From positions 248,001 through 312,000 of the forward strand of contig NZ_ARYK01000002.1 in the NCBI RefSeq assembly GCF_000685275.1: a DNA stretch of 64,000 nucleotides, read 5' to 3'. Under the pieces are notes generated by a model, which was given only the letters and a program-made list of their open reading frames with translations, did no database searches and was not told where the DNA came from. This stretch comes from Hyphomonas johnsonii MHS-2. Its GTDB lineage: Bacteria > Pseudomonadota > Alphaproteobacteria > Caulobacterales > Hyphomonadaceae. Shown here one piece after another: positions 45,624 through 55,741 of the stretch. The position numbers and the translations under genes were made by a program. Position 1 is the first letter of the stretch, and each line of letters starts with the position of its first letter.

Positions 45624-46490
45624 CTATTTGTCCCCGGTAGAAAGGACGACATTGGAGGCGGCAACGGTCAGTGCAGACTGATCAGCATCAAGCGCCGACG
45701 GCCGAAGCGCAGATGGATAGGCGCCGGCGAGCAAATGCAACGCTGCTTCTATACTCACCCCAGCGTCGGGGTTTTCAGATCGAATGGCGGCTTCGCTTCG
45801 CTCGAACGCGGCTCTGGCTGCCTTGTAAAATCCGTAGCCGTCCAGATAGGGCTCATAATGATCGGACGTAGCGGCGATCCGGTACATGTCTGCGGCGCGT
45901 TCAATCTGGTCAGCGCACACACCTGCGGCCACAAAGGCACTACTTGATTCATCATCGGGAGCCTTGGTTGAAGCGTCTCTCAATGCGGCAATGATCCTGT
46001 CGGTATGCGCGGCGATTTCCTCTACACTTGCCCCTGACAAAGCCGCGGCCGACGCATCCAGGAGCAGGTCGGAGAAATCATCCACTCCCTGCGCGGTCAG
46101 AACGGGTTGAAGGTCAAACAGGACTTCCGAAACCGGGTGGGCAAACATCTCACCAGCAGCTTCATGTTCACCTGCGATATAGGCGTCTCGCGCCGCGACG
46201 ACATGCGCCTCTGCAATCGCAAGCGCCGAATTGTAGACGACTGCATCGGTTGCAGCCGCTGTCACCGAAACGCCCCCTTCTCCTTCTCCACCCTCTCCAC
46301 TGAATGCGACCGCCACGTTGCCAGCTTCGCGTGAGGGCATGGCCTCAGCAGGCATCTCTGCAGAAGGTTGGGGGTGTTCTTCGCCGCGAGAGCTGGCTGA
46401 ACTCTCCGGCCGACCACATGCGCCGATCACCCCGACTGCCATCACGGTCCCAAGACCAAGACGTGTCCAGCGCTTGATTGTGATGTCCAT
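45624..46490 (-). CDS. Lipoprotein, unknown, paired with PiuC gene
   Basis: A 288-residue lipoprotein: lipobox VIGACG (Cys about 25), a low-complexity Ser/Glu/Gly linker (about 30-75), then a mainly helical domain (SALAIAEAHVVAARDAYIAGEHEAAGEMFAH, DQIERAADMYRIAATSDHYEPYLDGYGFY). The helical HxxxA... layout vaguely recalls iron-binding imelysin-like proteins, but I cannot name the family. The divergent gene is the iron-linked hydroxylase PiuC and the shared promoter has a Fur-like box, so an iron-related envelope role is a reasonable guess. Confidence 0.68.
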   Translation of the reverse strand: MDITIKRWTRLGLGTVMAVGVIGACGRPESSASSRGEEHPQPSAEMPAEAMPSREAGNVAVAFSGEGGEGEGGVSVTAAATDAVVYNSALAIAEAHVVAARDAYIAGEHEAAGEMFAHPVSEVLFDLQPVLTAQGVDDFSDLLLDASAAALSGASVEEIAAHTDRIIAALRDASTKAPDDESSSAFVAAGVCADQIERAADMYRIAATSDHYEPYLDGYGFYKAARAAFERSEAAIRSENPDAGVSIEAALHLLAGAYPSALRPSALDADQSALTVAASNVVLSTGDK

Positions 46491-46543
46491 AGGATTGCGA
46501 CCTTTAAAACCCGTTTTCATTGCTCTAAGCATACTGCCAGTAA

Positions 46544-46560
46544 TTGCAACTTATTCGCAA
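46544..46560. promoter_or_regulatory. Fur-like operator between lipoprotein and piuC
   Basis: TTGCAACTTATTCGCAA, a near-perfect inverted repeat of the TTGC...GCAA type used by alphaproteobacterial Fur-family regulators. It ends 11 bases before the PiuC ATG and 54 bases from the lipoprotein start, suitable to repress both. Confidence 0.6.
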
Positions 46561-46571
46561 GTGGAGCGGCC

Positions 46572-47249
46572 ATGCTGCTGACGATCTCTGATATGCTTGA
46601 CGAAAAAGGGTTGCTCGAAACGCACGCACTGATCGAAACGTTGCGCTGGCGGGACGGGGCGGAAACTGCCGGATCGACAGCCAAGCACGTCAAACACAAT
46701 CTCCAGGCCGACCTTTCCTCGCGCACGGGCGTCAAGCTCTGCAAACAATTGCTCGTTACCATTTCCGCGCATCCGGTTATTCGCGCTGCCGGCCAGCCCC
46801 GAAGGTTCTCAGAGCCAGTGGTGAGCAAGACTGTGGAAGGCGGAGCGTACGGATTGCACATCGACAATGCCCATATGGGCACCGGTGACTCGCGGATAAG
46901 AACAGACCTCTCCTACACGCTGTTTCTATCCGATCCTCAGTCCTATGCCGGTGGAGAACTCGTCATAGAACGCGCCGGTGAGACGCTCAGCGTCAAACCG
47001 GACGCCGGCTCTCTTGTTCTTTATCCTTCCTCATCTCTACACCGCGTCGCTGAAGTAACACGCGGAGCGCGGCTCGCCGTCGTCGGCTGGATTGAAAGCA
47101 CCATCCCTGATGCTGGCGAGCGCGAAATGGTGTTTGACCTTGAGAACCTGCGGGCGAGTCTGTCCCCTCAGCTGGCACCGCAATCCGCGGAACGGTTGAT
47201 ACTGGACAAGGTAATAGCGAACCTGATCCGCAAGTTCAGTGCCGCGTGA
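46572..47249 (+). CDS. piuC: PKHD-type Fe(II)/2-oxoglutarate hydroxylase PiuC
   Basis: A 225-residue dioxygenase of the PiuC/YbiX family, usually encoded with iron-uptake receptors. Iron ligands: His96 and Asp98 in YGLHIDNAH, His157 in SSLHRVAEVTRGAR, with Arg167 for 2-oxoglutarate. ATG 46572 follows GGAGCGG. Confidence 0.92.
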   Translation: MLLTISDMLDEKGLLETHALIETLRWRDGAETAGSTAKHVKHNLQADLSSRTGVKLCKQLLVTISAHPVIRAAGQPRRFSEPVVSKTVEGGAYGLHIDNAHMGTGDSRIRTDLSYTLFLSDPQSYAGGELVIERAGETLSVKPDAGSLVLYPSSSLHRVAEVTRGARLAVVGWIESTIPDAGEREMVFDLENLRASLSPQLAPQSAERLILDKVIANLIRKFSAA

Positions 47250-47449
47250 ACTTGCCCTCTGCCGCACACTGACGCGGCGCATTCTACACCCAACGTCTGC
47301 TGAGGAAGGCGAGCGAAGGCAGCCTGACCGCCTGCATGGGATGGAGACCAGTCAGAGCGACTGGCCGGACATACCCCGTATAATCCCTTATTGCCGCCAG
47401 TGCGCCGCGCGCCGTAGCCTTATCTTTGACCAGACGGACGGAGACCGAG

Positions 47450-48598
47450 ATGGATGGCGCAGGCTTGACTCCACCTCCAGCGGAACGGGACATTGCAGCC
47501 GGGCATGTCGATCAGGCCTTTCGCTCCAACGTGAAAGCATTCCTTGATGACGCCCTGACCGAAGCCCTATGCCAGGCGGGTCGCCAGACGACGGGGCTCA
47601 AGTCTGCTCCGGACGCCTGCCAGATTTGGCGAGACAAGCTCCATGCACAGGGTTGGCTTGCGCCAACCTGGCCCGTCGAATATGGCGGAGCAGGTTGGAG
47701 TACAGCGCAGCGGCTCTACTTTGAGAACGCCTGTGCCCAGCGAGATGCGCCGATCCTGCAATCATCGGGCATCCGCACAATCGGCCCACTGATCATTGAG
47801 GATGGGACACCGGCACAAAAAGAGCATTACTTGCCAGCGATCTTGTGTGGTGAGCATGAATGGTGCCAAGGCTTCTCCGAACCCCAGGCCGGCTCAGATT
47901 TGTCCGCCCTGTCATTGCGAGCCGAACAAGATGGCAAAGATTTTGTTCTCACCGGTAGCAAGCTCTGGACGAGCTTCGCGCAATACGCCACGCACATGTT
48001 TCTTTTGGCCCGCACTGACCCGAGATCGCGAGGTGGAGAGGGCCTTGTATTCCTCCTTGTCGAAATGAACCGACCCGGAATTCAGGTCCGCCCGATCCGC
48101 TTCCTTGATGGCGAGTGTGAGACCAACGAAGTATTCTTCGACAAGGTCCGCACGCCTGTATCAGACCGTATTGGTGACATTGGTGAAGGCTGGAAGACAG
48201 CCAAGCGTTTGATGTCGATCGCGCGTTCCAACAATACCACAACCGGCGTCCTGCGACGCGCGCACCGGGCTGCGCAACGCGAGGCGGCGGAATCGGGTGG
48301 CACCAACTCGACGGTGCAGGCCAGACTATTGGACCTGGGACGGAAAATTGATGATTTCGAGGCATTCGAAATGCGTATTGGGGCTGGCCAGGGTGCCGTG
48401 GCGCCAGCGCCAGCCACGTCTGCATTGAAACTCCTTGCAACCGAATTGCATCAGGCCATAACCGAAATAGGGCTGATGGCAGCACCGCATAGCGATTTCG
48501 CTCAGGCAAAATACCTCGCCACCCGGGCGGCGACGATTTATTCCGGCACGAGCGAAATCCACCGAAACATCCTTGCCAGAGCAATTGGCTGCCCTTAG
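47450..48598 (+). CDS. Acyl-CoA dehydrogenase
   Basis: A 382-residue flavoprotein. Seen: WPVEYGGAGWS, the FAD/substrate loop WCQGFSEPQAGSDLSALSLRAE, and the C-terminal IYSGTSEIHRNILARAIG. It oxidises an acyl-CoA alpha-beta bond; chain length cannot be told. A few residues shorter than many relatives. ATG 47450 follows GGAGACC; an upstream TTG at 47426 is less likely. It stands alone between piuC and the exported-protein cluster. Confidence 0.92.
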   Translation: MDGAGLTPPPAERDIAAGHVDQAFRSNVKAFLDDALTEALCQAGRQTTGLKSAPDACQIWRDKLHAQGWLAPTWPVEYGGAGWSTAQRLYFENACAQRDAPILQSSGIRTIGPLIIEDGTPAQKEHYLPAILCGEHEWCQGFSEPQAGSDLSALSLRAEQDGKDFVLTGSKLWTSFAQYATHMFLLARTDPRSRGGEGLVFLLVEMNRPGIQVRPIRFLDGECETNEVFFDKVRTPVSDRIGDIGEGWKTAKRLMSIARSNNTTTGVLRRAHRAAQREAAESGGTNSTVQARLLDLGRKIDDFEAFEMRIGAGQGAVAPAPATSALKLLATELHQAITEIGLMAAPHSDFAQAKYLATRAATIYSGTSEIHRNILARAIGCP

Positions 48599-48889
48599 CG
48601 ACGGCAAGCTTGGGCAAAGCTGACCGCCGCTTTCTTATCAGTTGAGCGACGTGCGTGACGAAACAGCTGCCGTGAAGCAGACGCTGTCGTGGGAAACATC
48701 AATGTCTGCGCCCAAGGAGCATGTCGGCGCCGTTGCGAAACGAGACAGGAAATCTGACATACATCGCGCCCCGCTGGATGATCTCGGATGAAGTTTTGAA
48801 GTGGCAGAACGGTGTCCCGGCCCTCTCCTTAAGCCAAATACTCCCGCCCTACGCCCTGGCACCGAAGTGCTGGCGACTCCCTCCGCAGG

Positions 48890-51625
48890 TTACTTGGCCT
48901 GGAATGAATTGAGAAAGAGTGCGCGCAAATCCTCTACGGGTTTCATGTCGCATGAGCGGCGACCCTTGAAGAGCAGTTCGACGTCGATGAACCGGTCGCC
49001 AACCGGGAGCGTCACATAAGTGTTGAGGGTATCTCCCATCTGGTAGCTGTAGACGGGTACCGATTCTGCCCCGTAGTTCACAGTACCGACGACTTCTCCC
49101 AGTATCTTCCGCATTGCCTCGGACTGGGCATTGTCGGATCGTCTCACAAGCCAGCGGATATTGTACTCGATCCCGCCATCTGGATAGTCTGGCGACGATA
49201 TCCTCCCAGAACGCGGTCCATCCAAGAGCTCTGCTTGCCAACCGACTGGCTTATTGAACCGAAACGGCAGCTCCGGATTGGCATTGAAGGACTGAGTCTC
49301 CGTGAAATACAGGGGACGGCATAGAGCTGATATGGTTCCGCTTGTAGCTGAACCGGGCGCGGTGCTCGTCTTGCCAGCGTCCGAAGATGTAGTGGGGGGC
49401 GCTGAAACCTCTGCTTCACGTTCCTCGACCGGGTCGTCGCCATCGCGCCTCGGTGAAGAGGTGTCACCGGCATCAGTCGGTGCCGGAGGGGGTGCTTTGA
49501 TATCGGGTGAAGAGGCGGCGTACCATTTGGACGGGTCCGGATCGAAGCAATTGTCGTTTGCAAGCAGGCCTTTCCCGCCCGGATGAACCCGGGGCAAGAC
49601 ACTGAACACTGATTCAACCGACATCGACTCTGGTGCAGCGTCATATTGCGCCCTCTGCTCCTTGCGCAGGTAGCCAGTTAGCTCCTTTTTTCCCAGGACG
49701 CGAACACGTCCTGCCATGATATCTGGCGAAAACGCAGTGATTTCGACGGTTCCCACTTGGCCGCCATATGCGATCTGGCGATTTCCGATATAGTGGCCGT
49801 CTTTGCCAAGCCCGAAAGAGACGACGAACTCGTCCGGATGCTCATCCGTTGGCTGATATTGTCCGTGTTCCAGATAGGCAATGTCATAAGTTCCCGGCAA
49901 TATCGGCCCCTCATGGTCCATCGCAACCTCAATGGCAACATCTGATTTCGAATTCCGCATGGTAAGCCGAACCATGCATGGGCGCAGGAATCCTGCCTTC
50001 TGGTGGATTTCAGTTGTGGTCCTGACAACGTCCTTGGGGCCGAACTTGTCGAATTCAATCCGCATGGGTTGTTCGATCCCAGGCACGCCGGCACCTTTAC
50101 CCTTGCTCATGCGACCATATTCCTTGACCACCATAAGGGTCACCGGCAGGCCATCCAGAACAGATGTTTTCGCCGGATTGTCGGCGACATTACTGAGAAA
50201 GAACATCGTTGATTCCTTCCCCTCGAAGTCGAACTCCCAGGACGTCATGCGGGGGTCGCCATCATTGCGACCGCGCTCCACTTTCGCATTCTCCGACCGG
50301 TAAGGCGGCCCCTCTATACCGGCAGCAAGGTCCTGTATGGAAAAGTGGCCATCTGAGTCGTCCACACGCACGTTGACGCGAACGTCACTATCGTATCCCA
50401 CTGGTGTGACGAGGAAGCAGGTGGTCGCATTCGCATTGAACGTGTCGACCTGGACGTGGTGCACATTGACGGCATTTCCGAATTCAGGATCATCCGTTTT
50501 GCGGAACACAATGGGATAACAACTTGGAAACGCCTCACCCCGCCAGCTGTGCGTCACATCCCTGACCCGAGCAGTATCATATTGTCCGTATGCCTGCATG
50601 AAAAGCGCATACAAATCACGGAGCGGCTTTCCGAACTGTGTGCGCAGATTGCGGTCGAGCCAGAATAATTCCGCACGGCAGGGAGCATCGCTGGTCTCGT
50701 TGCAATCCCTGGCGACAGCCGGAGTCGCCAACATGCTCGCCATGAAACTGTAGTCGACGCTTTGAGGCTCAGCGCCAGGTGTGCCGCCCGATGCTGTCTC
50801 AGCAAGATATCTCCAGAAGGAAGATGTCCTGTAGCCGTCTGTCTCGGGAGGTCTGACGGAAGGAATCGGGAGTGAAAACTGGTAATCCCGCAGCCCCCAG
50901 CTCTTGCCTGGTGTCACATCCGGATTGGCGTTCCGCAACCTGCGGACGGCATCCCACGCAATCGCATCTGCCTGACCCTCCGTTATCCAATCGCCAACAC
51001 TACCCGTGAATTTTGAGCACCGCGAAGCAAACACACTTCCATGCTGAACGGCATGAAACAGCTCATGCGCGAGTGTGGCGTATCCATTTACCGTAATCCG
51101 CCCATTATTCAGAACGGTCCCGTCCGGCGCGTACTCTTTGGCTGATAGAATTGCGTCAGCAGACAGGAGGATGATCCTTTCGGAAAACATCCCCTCGCAG
51201 CTACCGATCTTCATCCCTGAATAATGCGTGTCATTGATGATGACATTCTTGACCAGGTATACTCTGTGGGCCATGGCGCCGTTTTCGAGTTCCACGACAG
51301 GCTCCAGGCTGGGCGGACCGAACCCCCAACTCTCATAAAGCCCGGCCGCGTCATTCAGGAACCTTTCCATCGCAGTCTTGGTTTCCGGATCAAGCTCCAC
51401 CTCTGAAAAATCGAGAATCTGATCAGGATCAATATTCACGCTTCGCAGCATGCGGGTGACAAGGACGGGGATTTTTTCGGTCCCCGCAATCATGTCTGCA
51501 TGGCCTGCCGGCTCGAGCGCAACGACCTCAAAGCGTTTGATTGGCCATTCTTCTGCCGAAACCTGTAAACCGCTCATTAGAATAGCGATGCCAATTGCGT
51601 AGATGCGCATGAGCCCTGTCAGCAT
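48890..51625 (-). CDS. Exported HExxH putative metallopeptidase, large
   Basis: A 911-residue exported protein (signal peptide to VSAEE, about 25). HELFHAVQH (His187, Glu188, His191) with a downstream glutamate in WITEGQADAIAW (about 216) is the gluzincin zinc pattern, so a metallopeptidase is likely. The rest shows no domain I can name: beta-rich stretches, a Pro/Ser/Glu-rich linker (about 690-760) and cysteine pairs at the C-terminal domain. ATG 51625 follows AAAGGTGGG. It is the last gene of the leftward exported-protein cluster. Confidence 0.82.
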   Translation of the reverse strand: MLTGLMRIYAIGIAILMSGLQVSAEEWPIKRFEVVALEPAGHADMIAGTEKIPVLVTRMLRSVNIDPDQILDFSEVELDPETKTAMERFLNDAAGLYESWGFGPPSLEPVVELENGAMAHRVYLVKNVIINDTHYSGMKIGSCEGMFSERIILLSADAILSAKEYAPDGTVLNNGRITVNGYATLAHELFHAVQHGSVFASRCSKFTGSVGDWITEGQADAIAWDAVRRLRNANPDVTPGKSWGLRDYQFSLPIPSVRPPETDGYRTSSFWRYLAETASGGTPGAEPQSVDYSFMASMLATPAVARDCNETSDAPCRAELFWLDRNLRTQFGKPLRDLYALFMQAYGQYDTARVRDVTHSWRGEAFPSCYPIVFRKTDDPEFGNAVNVHHVQVDTFNANATTCFLVTPVGYDSDVRVNVRVDDSDGHFSIQDLAAGIEGPPYRSENAKVERGRNDGDPRMTSWEFDFEGKESTMFFLSNVADNPAKTSVLDGLPVTLMVVKEYGRMSKGKGAGVPGIEQPMRIEFDKFGPKDVVRTTTEIHQKAGFLRPCMVRLTMRNSKSDVAIEVAMDHEGPILPGTYDIAYLEHGQYQPTDEHPDEFVVSFGLGKDGHYIGNRQIAYGGQVGTVEITAFSPDIMAGRVRVLGKKELTGYLRKEQRAQYDAAPESMSVESVFSVLPRVHPGGKGLLANDNCFDPDPSKWYAASSPDIKAPPPAPTDAGDTSSPRRDGDDPVEEREAEVSAPPTTSSDAGKTSTAPGSATSGTISALCRPLYFTETQSFNANPELPFRFNKPVGWQAELLDGPRSGRISSPDYPDGGIEYNIRWLVRRSDNAQSEAMRKILGEVVGTVNYGAESVPVYSYQMGDTLNTYVTLPVGDRFIDVELLFKGRRSCDMKPVEDLRALFLNSFQAK

Positions 51626-51838
51626 AGTCCCACCTTTCCAGACATGCCTGCACCACGCCCACACGGCGGCAGCGCCAGGCGAACCGGTTCAGTCACCCGT
51701 TCCCGTCCCATCCCGCCGATTTGCGACCACCGGCGCCACATCCGCCATGCCGCGCAGGCACGCAGCAACAAGCAATTGGCAATCGCAAAGTCCCGGTATC
51801 TCTTCCTTTGACACGACAGGAACTGGCCCCAAACGGAC

Positions 51839-53410
51839 TCAGTCCACCTCAACCGTTCGACACGCGAGCTGCATTCCCACGAGTTGGGCCACATTCTTGC
51901 TCGTGCCTTTTCCGGGGTCAAAATGGGCGCGCACGCCTGTCGCCACTGAACCTGACGGACATATAACGAGCGTTTTCCAGTCCCTGCAGTGAGAGAGCTT
52001 GTCCTTGGACACGTCAGTCACCGAAGACACGGTGCCCGTGTCGAGGATCTCACCACCACGAACTTCCATGCCCTTCACCCGCCCATTGGACTTTCCGTTG
52101 GTGCAAACACTCAAGGCCGTAATTGCAGGGCGCTGCCCGATAATGTTCACGGTATGCTCACCACCTAGCCACTTATTGCCCGAACAGGTGGCGTTCTCAC
52201 AGGCAAATGATTCTCCACGGGAGCATTGCTCAATGATCCTGACAGCCGTGTCCTCGCCCTCCCGCAATGAGGAAAGTGAGAGCCGACATGCCTTGTCGGA
52301 TTTTTCGCTCCAATCGATTCGGCTTAGCGCCCGTGTGCCGAACTCGAACGTGTAGGCCTGATCCCCCCGACGGCCAGAAATCGCCGTGTAAGTGGGCGCT
52401 CCCGTTGCGAAGCCCACTTCAGGTGTGGTTTCCGTCACTTCGTTGCCTTTGTCACTCTTGTCTCCAGGGGCGTCGCCGAGAATGGCTGGCTTTAACGTCG
52501 GCGTGACGTCCAGAGGCTCGAACGGGACGGGTGCCTCATCGGTTTTGACTGTGACAGTCTCGACACCAACGGCGCGGCAAACCAATTGCAGCCCCGTCGC
52601 CGCCGGCGTGTTTCCTTGCTCATAATGGATGACAAGCCCGGTCGACAGCGTGCCGGTCGGGCAAAGCACATCCTGCTTCCATGTCTTGCAATTGGCGAGT
52701 TCGTCTGTGGAAATAGCCGGATGATAGGTTGTGGTTCCGTCCGCATTGATGCGATCACCATACACCTTGATGCCTTTAATGCGCTTCGAGTTCCGGGATT
52801 CGCAAACCTGGATCCGGCCTATTGCCGTCCCCTGCTCCAACCGCACTTCATGACCTGAATCGAAAACCGCAGCCGCGCCAATGCCGGTACATGGCTCCCA
52901 GGATTCTTTGCCAAACGCATGATCGAGTGTCCAGAACCGCATATTGCAGGGCTTGTTGTTCTTTTCTCGCCACAGAATGCCACTGATGAAGGTATCTTTC
53001 AGGTCAACGATCCTTGTGTTGCCCGAATCAGTGCCTGACACAGCGGAGTATCTGGGCTCACCCTCCGGTCCTGTGAGCTGGGTCGTGACCGCTGCAGGCG
53101 CGGAGTCGGATGTGCTCCCGGAAGAGCCAGGTGAAGTTGACGTCGATGCGCGATCACTCAGGATGTCCCGGGTGGAAATGGAAGGGAGCGGCTTCTCCAC
53201 CTTCCGCACGATTGGGAACGCTGGTTCTTTCGCGGGCGCCTCTTCGTCCGCTGCGGCGCCTTCCTTATCAAGGGAAGGGATCGTCTTGATTTTTTCGCGA
53301 GACACATTGTCCAGGTCGCGGGGCGTCGGACCAGCCTGCGCCATGGTCGGCAAGGCGATGATGGCGCTCATGGCCAACAGCAAAGGTAGGGCAATCATGC
53401 GATGGGCCAT
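51839..53410 (-). CDS. Exported protein with two tandem cysteine-rich repeats
   Basis: A 523-residue exported protein: signal peptide to about PTMAQAG (26), a Ser/Pro/Glu-rich linker (about 30-115), and two copies of one domain (about 130-300 and 345-523). Both copies show W.EK..K.C, GRIQVCESRNSKRIKGIKV or ALSVCTNGKSNGRVKGMEV, C.W or C.DWKT..CP.G.., and a closing LQLVCR.V / MQLACRTV. The repeats likely form disulphide-bonded beta domains; binding (carbohydrate or protein) is possible but not shown. Unknown function. Confidence 0.78.
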   Translation of the reverse strand: MAHRMIALPLLLAMSAIIALPTMAQAGPTPRDLDNVSREKIKTIPSLDKEGAAADEEAPAKEPAFPIVRKVEKPLPSISTRDILSDRASTSTSPGSSGSTSDSAPAAVTTQLTGPEGEPRYSAVSGTDSGNTRIVDLKDTFISGILWREKNNKPCNMRFWTLDHAFGKESWEPCTGIGAAAVFDSGHEVRLEQGTAIGRIQVCESRNSKRIKGIKVYGDRINADGTTTYHPAISTDELANCKTWKQDVLCPTGTLSTGLVIHYEQGNTPAATGLQLVCRAVGVETVTVKTDEAPVPFEPLDVTPTLKPAILGDAPGDKSDKGNEVTETTPEVGFATGAPTYTAISGRRGDQAYTFEFGTRALSRIDWSEKSDKACRLSLSSLREGEDTAVRIIEQCSRGESFACENATCSGNKWLGGEHTVNIIGQRPAITALSVCTNGKSNGRVKGMEVRGGEILDTGTVSSVTDVSKDKLSHCRDWKTLVICPSGSVATGVRAHFDPGKGTSKNVAQLVGMQLACRTVEVD

Positions 53411-53434
53411 TGTTCCTCCTGATCGGGTCTGCAG

Positions 53435-55699
53435 TCAGTTGACGTGTTTTCCGGACAGCAACAGCTGAAACCGCGCCTGCCCCTGCTTTCGTGCCGTATT
53501 TGAGACGATGATGTCATCCCGGCCATCGCCATCAATATCTCCTGTCGCGGCATCCATCGCGCTGATCGTTCCAGGAAAGGCTTCATTGTAAGGCAGCGGT
53601 CGAATCTTTCGCGTTACCGAATCGTAGTCAAACACCATCAACCGCTTATTTTCTTTCGCGTGACGTGCGACGACGATTTCATTATCGCCGTCGCCGTCCA
53701 CGTCGCCGAAATCAACGGCAACCGCGAAGTATGCGTCCCCCCATAGTTCCCCGCCCTTGTCGATTAGCGCAAATCCGTGCGCCTGGTCATCCAGCAGGAA
53801 GAAGCGCGCATTCTCACCTGCGACCCTTCCTACCAACATTTCCTCACCCGGATCATCGTCAATGTTTCCAAAGGCAATTGCCTTTGCGTAATAGGAATCA
53901 CCCCAGTCGGCGCCACCCGAGCCGACCTGCTGAAGTGCGCTTCCCGTCCATTTCAGGACTTCATAGCGCATATTCATGCCCGACTTCCGGGCTACGCCGA
54001 GTTCATCCCTGCCATCCCCGTCCGTGTCCCCGAACGCCAAGGCTGTTGTGTAGCCGCCACTTCCCCAATCTGATCCCCCGATATGAAGCCGTTTGTATGG
54101 CGCGCCGGCCTTGGCATCATCAAACAGATAGTAGCGGCCATGCTCCCCGGCCTTGCGGCCGATTGCAAACTCGTCACGTCCGTCATTATCGATGTCCCCG
54201 AACGCGATACTGGTCGCGTAGTAGCTGCTGCCCCAATCGGCGCCGCCGGATGTCAGCAGGGTTCCTCCATGCTGCAGGTCATCATAGATGAAATAGCGAT
54301 TGTTTGTTGTTGACCGCCGCGTCACGCCGATCTCCAGCAATCCGTCGCCATCCACGTCGCCGAATGCGACGTCCGTCAGGTATGCGCCATCCCCCCAATC
54401 AGCTCCGGCTGAGAAAACAATCGATCTGTTGTCGGAAGCCCCACCGTCATAAATTTTCAATCGGTCACGTCCCGTCGCACGCCGGCCGACTGCGAACTCC
54501 GCTTTTCCATCTCCGTTGAGGTCGCCGACAGCAACAAATGATGCAATCGCGCCATCAACCCAGTCATATCCACTCGCCAGGCTCGTCACCGGATAAGTTG
54601 CATTGATGCCAAGAATGTCCGTGTTTGTGAGGACACTGCCGCCCAGTCGCCCAGTATAGTTGGTTGAGGGTTTGGCCCGGATCGTCGTGCATGTTGCCCC
54701 ACCTTCGCACTCTTTTCCAAACGCCGTTGCCGAATAGTGCATGATCGACCTGAAATCGTAGGGACCTACCGGTTGCGAGCCCTTCTTGAACTTGAAATTG
54801 CCCTTTCCTTTCTTGAGGATATTGTCCTCCAGTATGTCGATATAGTTGTCCCGATCGGACCGGCTCTGCTCATGCGCGAATCCAGCCGCATGCAGGAATT
54901 CATGGGTGATGCAGCCTGAACCGCACCTTCCTGCCTTGAGCCGCAACACCTGACGCCCCTTTTGTCGGCCAAGTGAGGACCTGCCGACGCCCGGTATCGT
55001 GTTGTCGATCACGACGGCGACATAATCAGCCTCAGTGGTACGCGGAACGAGCGTGAGATTGGTCTTCAAATTGAGTGAGCGCACAGCCGCATCGAGCGCG
55101 GCCTGGTCCGCAGCTGGCAATCCCGTCGCCGTGTAAGGAATGCGACCGTTCCGCCATAGGGCGTCGGTGTTGACGAGCGCATTAAGCCCCTGCCTGCGGG
55201 TCGTCGTTGCCTGCTGGCCGGACGCCCCCCCCTCTTCCAATGGCTCTGGCAACGCCCAGATATCGGCCAGTCGGTTAACAGGCCCAAGTTCGATATCACC
55301 ATCCAGGACCGCAATTCCATTCTCGATTGCATAAGGGATGATTGACGGATCCGATTCACCCGGAAGAACTGCCGTGATAGTTTCCCACCGAACTTCGGCT
55401 TCCGGGAACGCCGGAGGCTTGATCGTTGGCTCCGGTCGCACAACCTTGTCAGGTATGGTGATCGTGGGCGGCCCCTCTTTCCTCACAAGGTCTTTTTTGT
55501 CGATCACCTTGCCGCTGGGCAACCGCAGCTTGGTCGATCGATTTGTGTCGGACTTGGGCAATACCGGGCGCTTGGAAAGAGTCGCTGGCGGCTCCAGAGG
55601 AGTTGCCTTTGCAGGCGTCTCTTCCTGCGAAACGGCGAGCGGAGCGGACAACCCGATGACGGACGCCACGGCCAGGGCATACAAAGACCTCACTAACAT
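53435..55699 (-). CDS. Exported astacin-type metallopeptidase with seven FG-GAP repeats
   Basis: A 754-residue exported protein: signal peptide to LAVSQEE (about 25), Pro-rich linker, an M12A peptidase domain (about 175-365) and a C-terminal region of seven FG-GAP/VCBS-type repeats (about 370-745). The zinc site is intact: HEFLHAAGFAHEQSRSDRD with His266, His270 and His276, and Met-turn SIMHY (318-322). Calcium-loop repeats recur as FGDVDGDG, FGDIDNDG, FGDTDGDG and similar; seven copies fit one seven-bladed propeller as in integrin heads. A secreted or surface protease is therefore likely. Confidence 0.92.
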   Translation of the reverse strand: MLVRSLYALAVASVIGLSAPLAVSQEETPAKATPLEPPATLSKRPVLPKSDTNRSTKLRLPSGKVIDKKDLVRKEGPPTITIPDKVVRPEPTIKPPAFPEAEVRWETITAVLPGESDPSIIPYAIENGIAVLDGDIELGPVNRLADIWALPEPLEEGGASGQQATTTRRQGLNALVNTDALWRNGRIPYTATGLPAADQAALDAAVRSLNLKTNLTLVPRTTEADYVAVVIDNTIPGVGRSSLGRQKGRQVLRLKAGRCGSGCITHEFLHAAGFAHEQSRSDRDNYIDILEDNILKKGKGNFKFKKGSQPVGPYDFRSIMHYSATAFGKECEGGATCTTIRAKPSTNYTGRLGGSVLTNTDILGINATYPVTSLASGYDWVDGAIASFVAVGDLNGDGKAEFAVGRRATGRDRLKIYDGGASDNRSIVFSAGADWGDGAYLTDVAFGDVDGDGLLEIGVTRRSTTNNRYFIYDDLQHGGTLLTSGGADWGSSYYATSIAFGDIDNDGRDEFAIGRKAGEHGRYYLFDDAKAGAPYKRLHIGGSDWGSGGYTTALAFGDTDGDGRDELGVARKSGMNMRYEVLKWTGSALQQVGSGGADWGDSYYAKAIAFGNIDDDPGEEMLVGRVAGENARFFLLDDQAHGFALIDKGGELWGDAYFAVAVDFGDVDGDGDNEIVVARHAKENKRLMVFDYDSVTRKIRPLPYNEAFPGTISAMDAATGDIDGDGRDDIIVSNTARKQGQARFQLLLSGKHVN

Positions 55700-55741
55700 C
55701 TTTCACTCCTCGACGATGCGGACACGCCTGTTCTGCCAATG

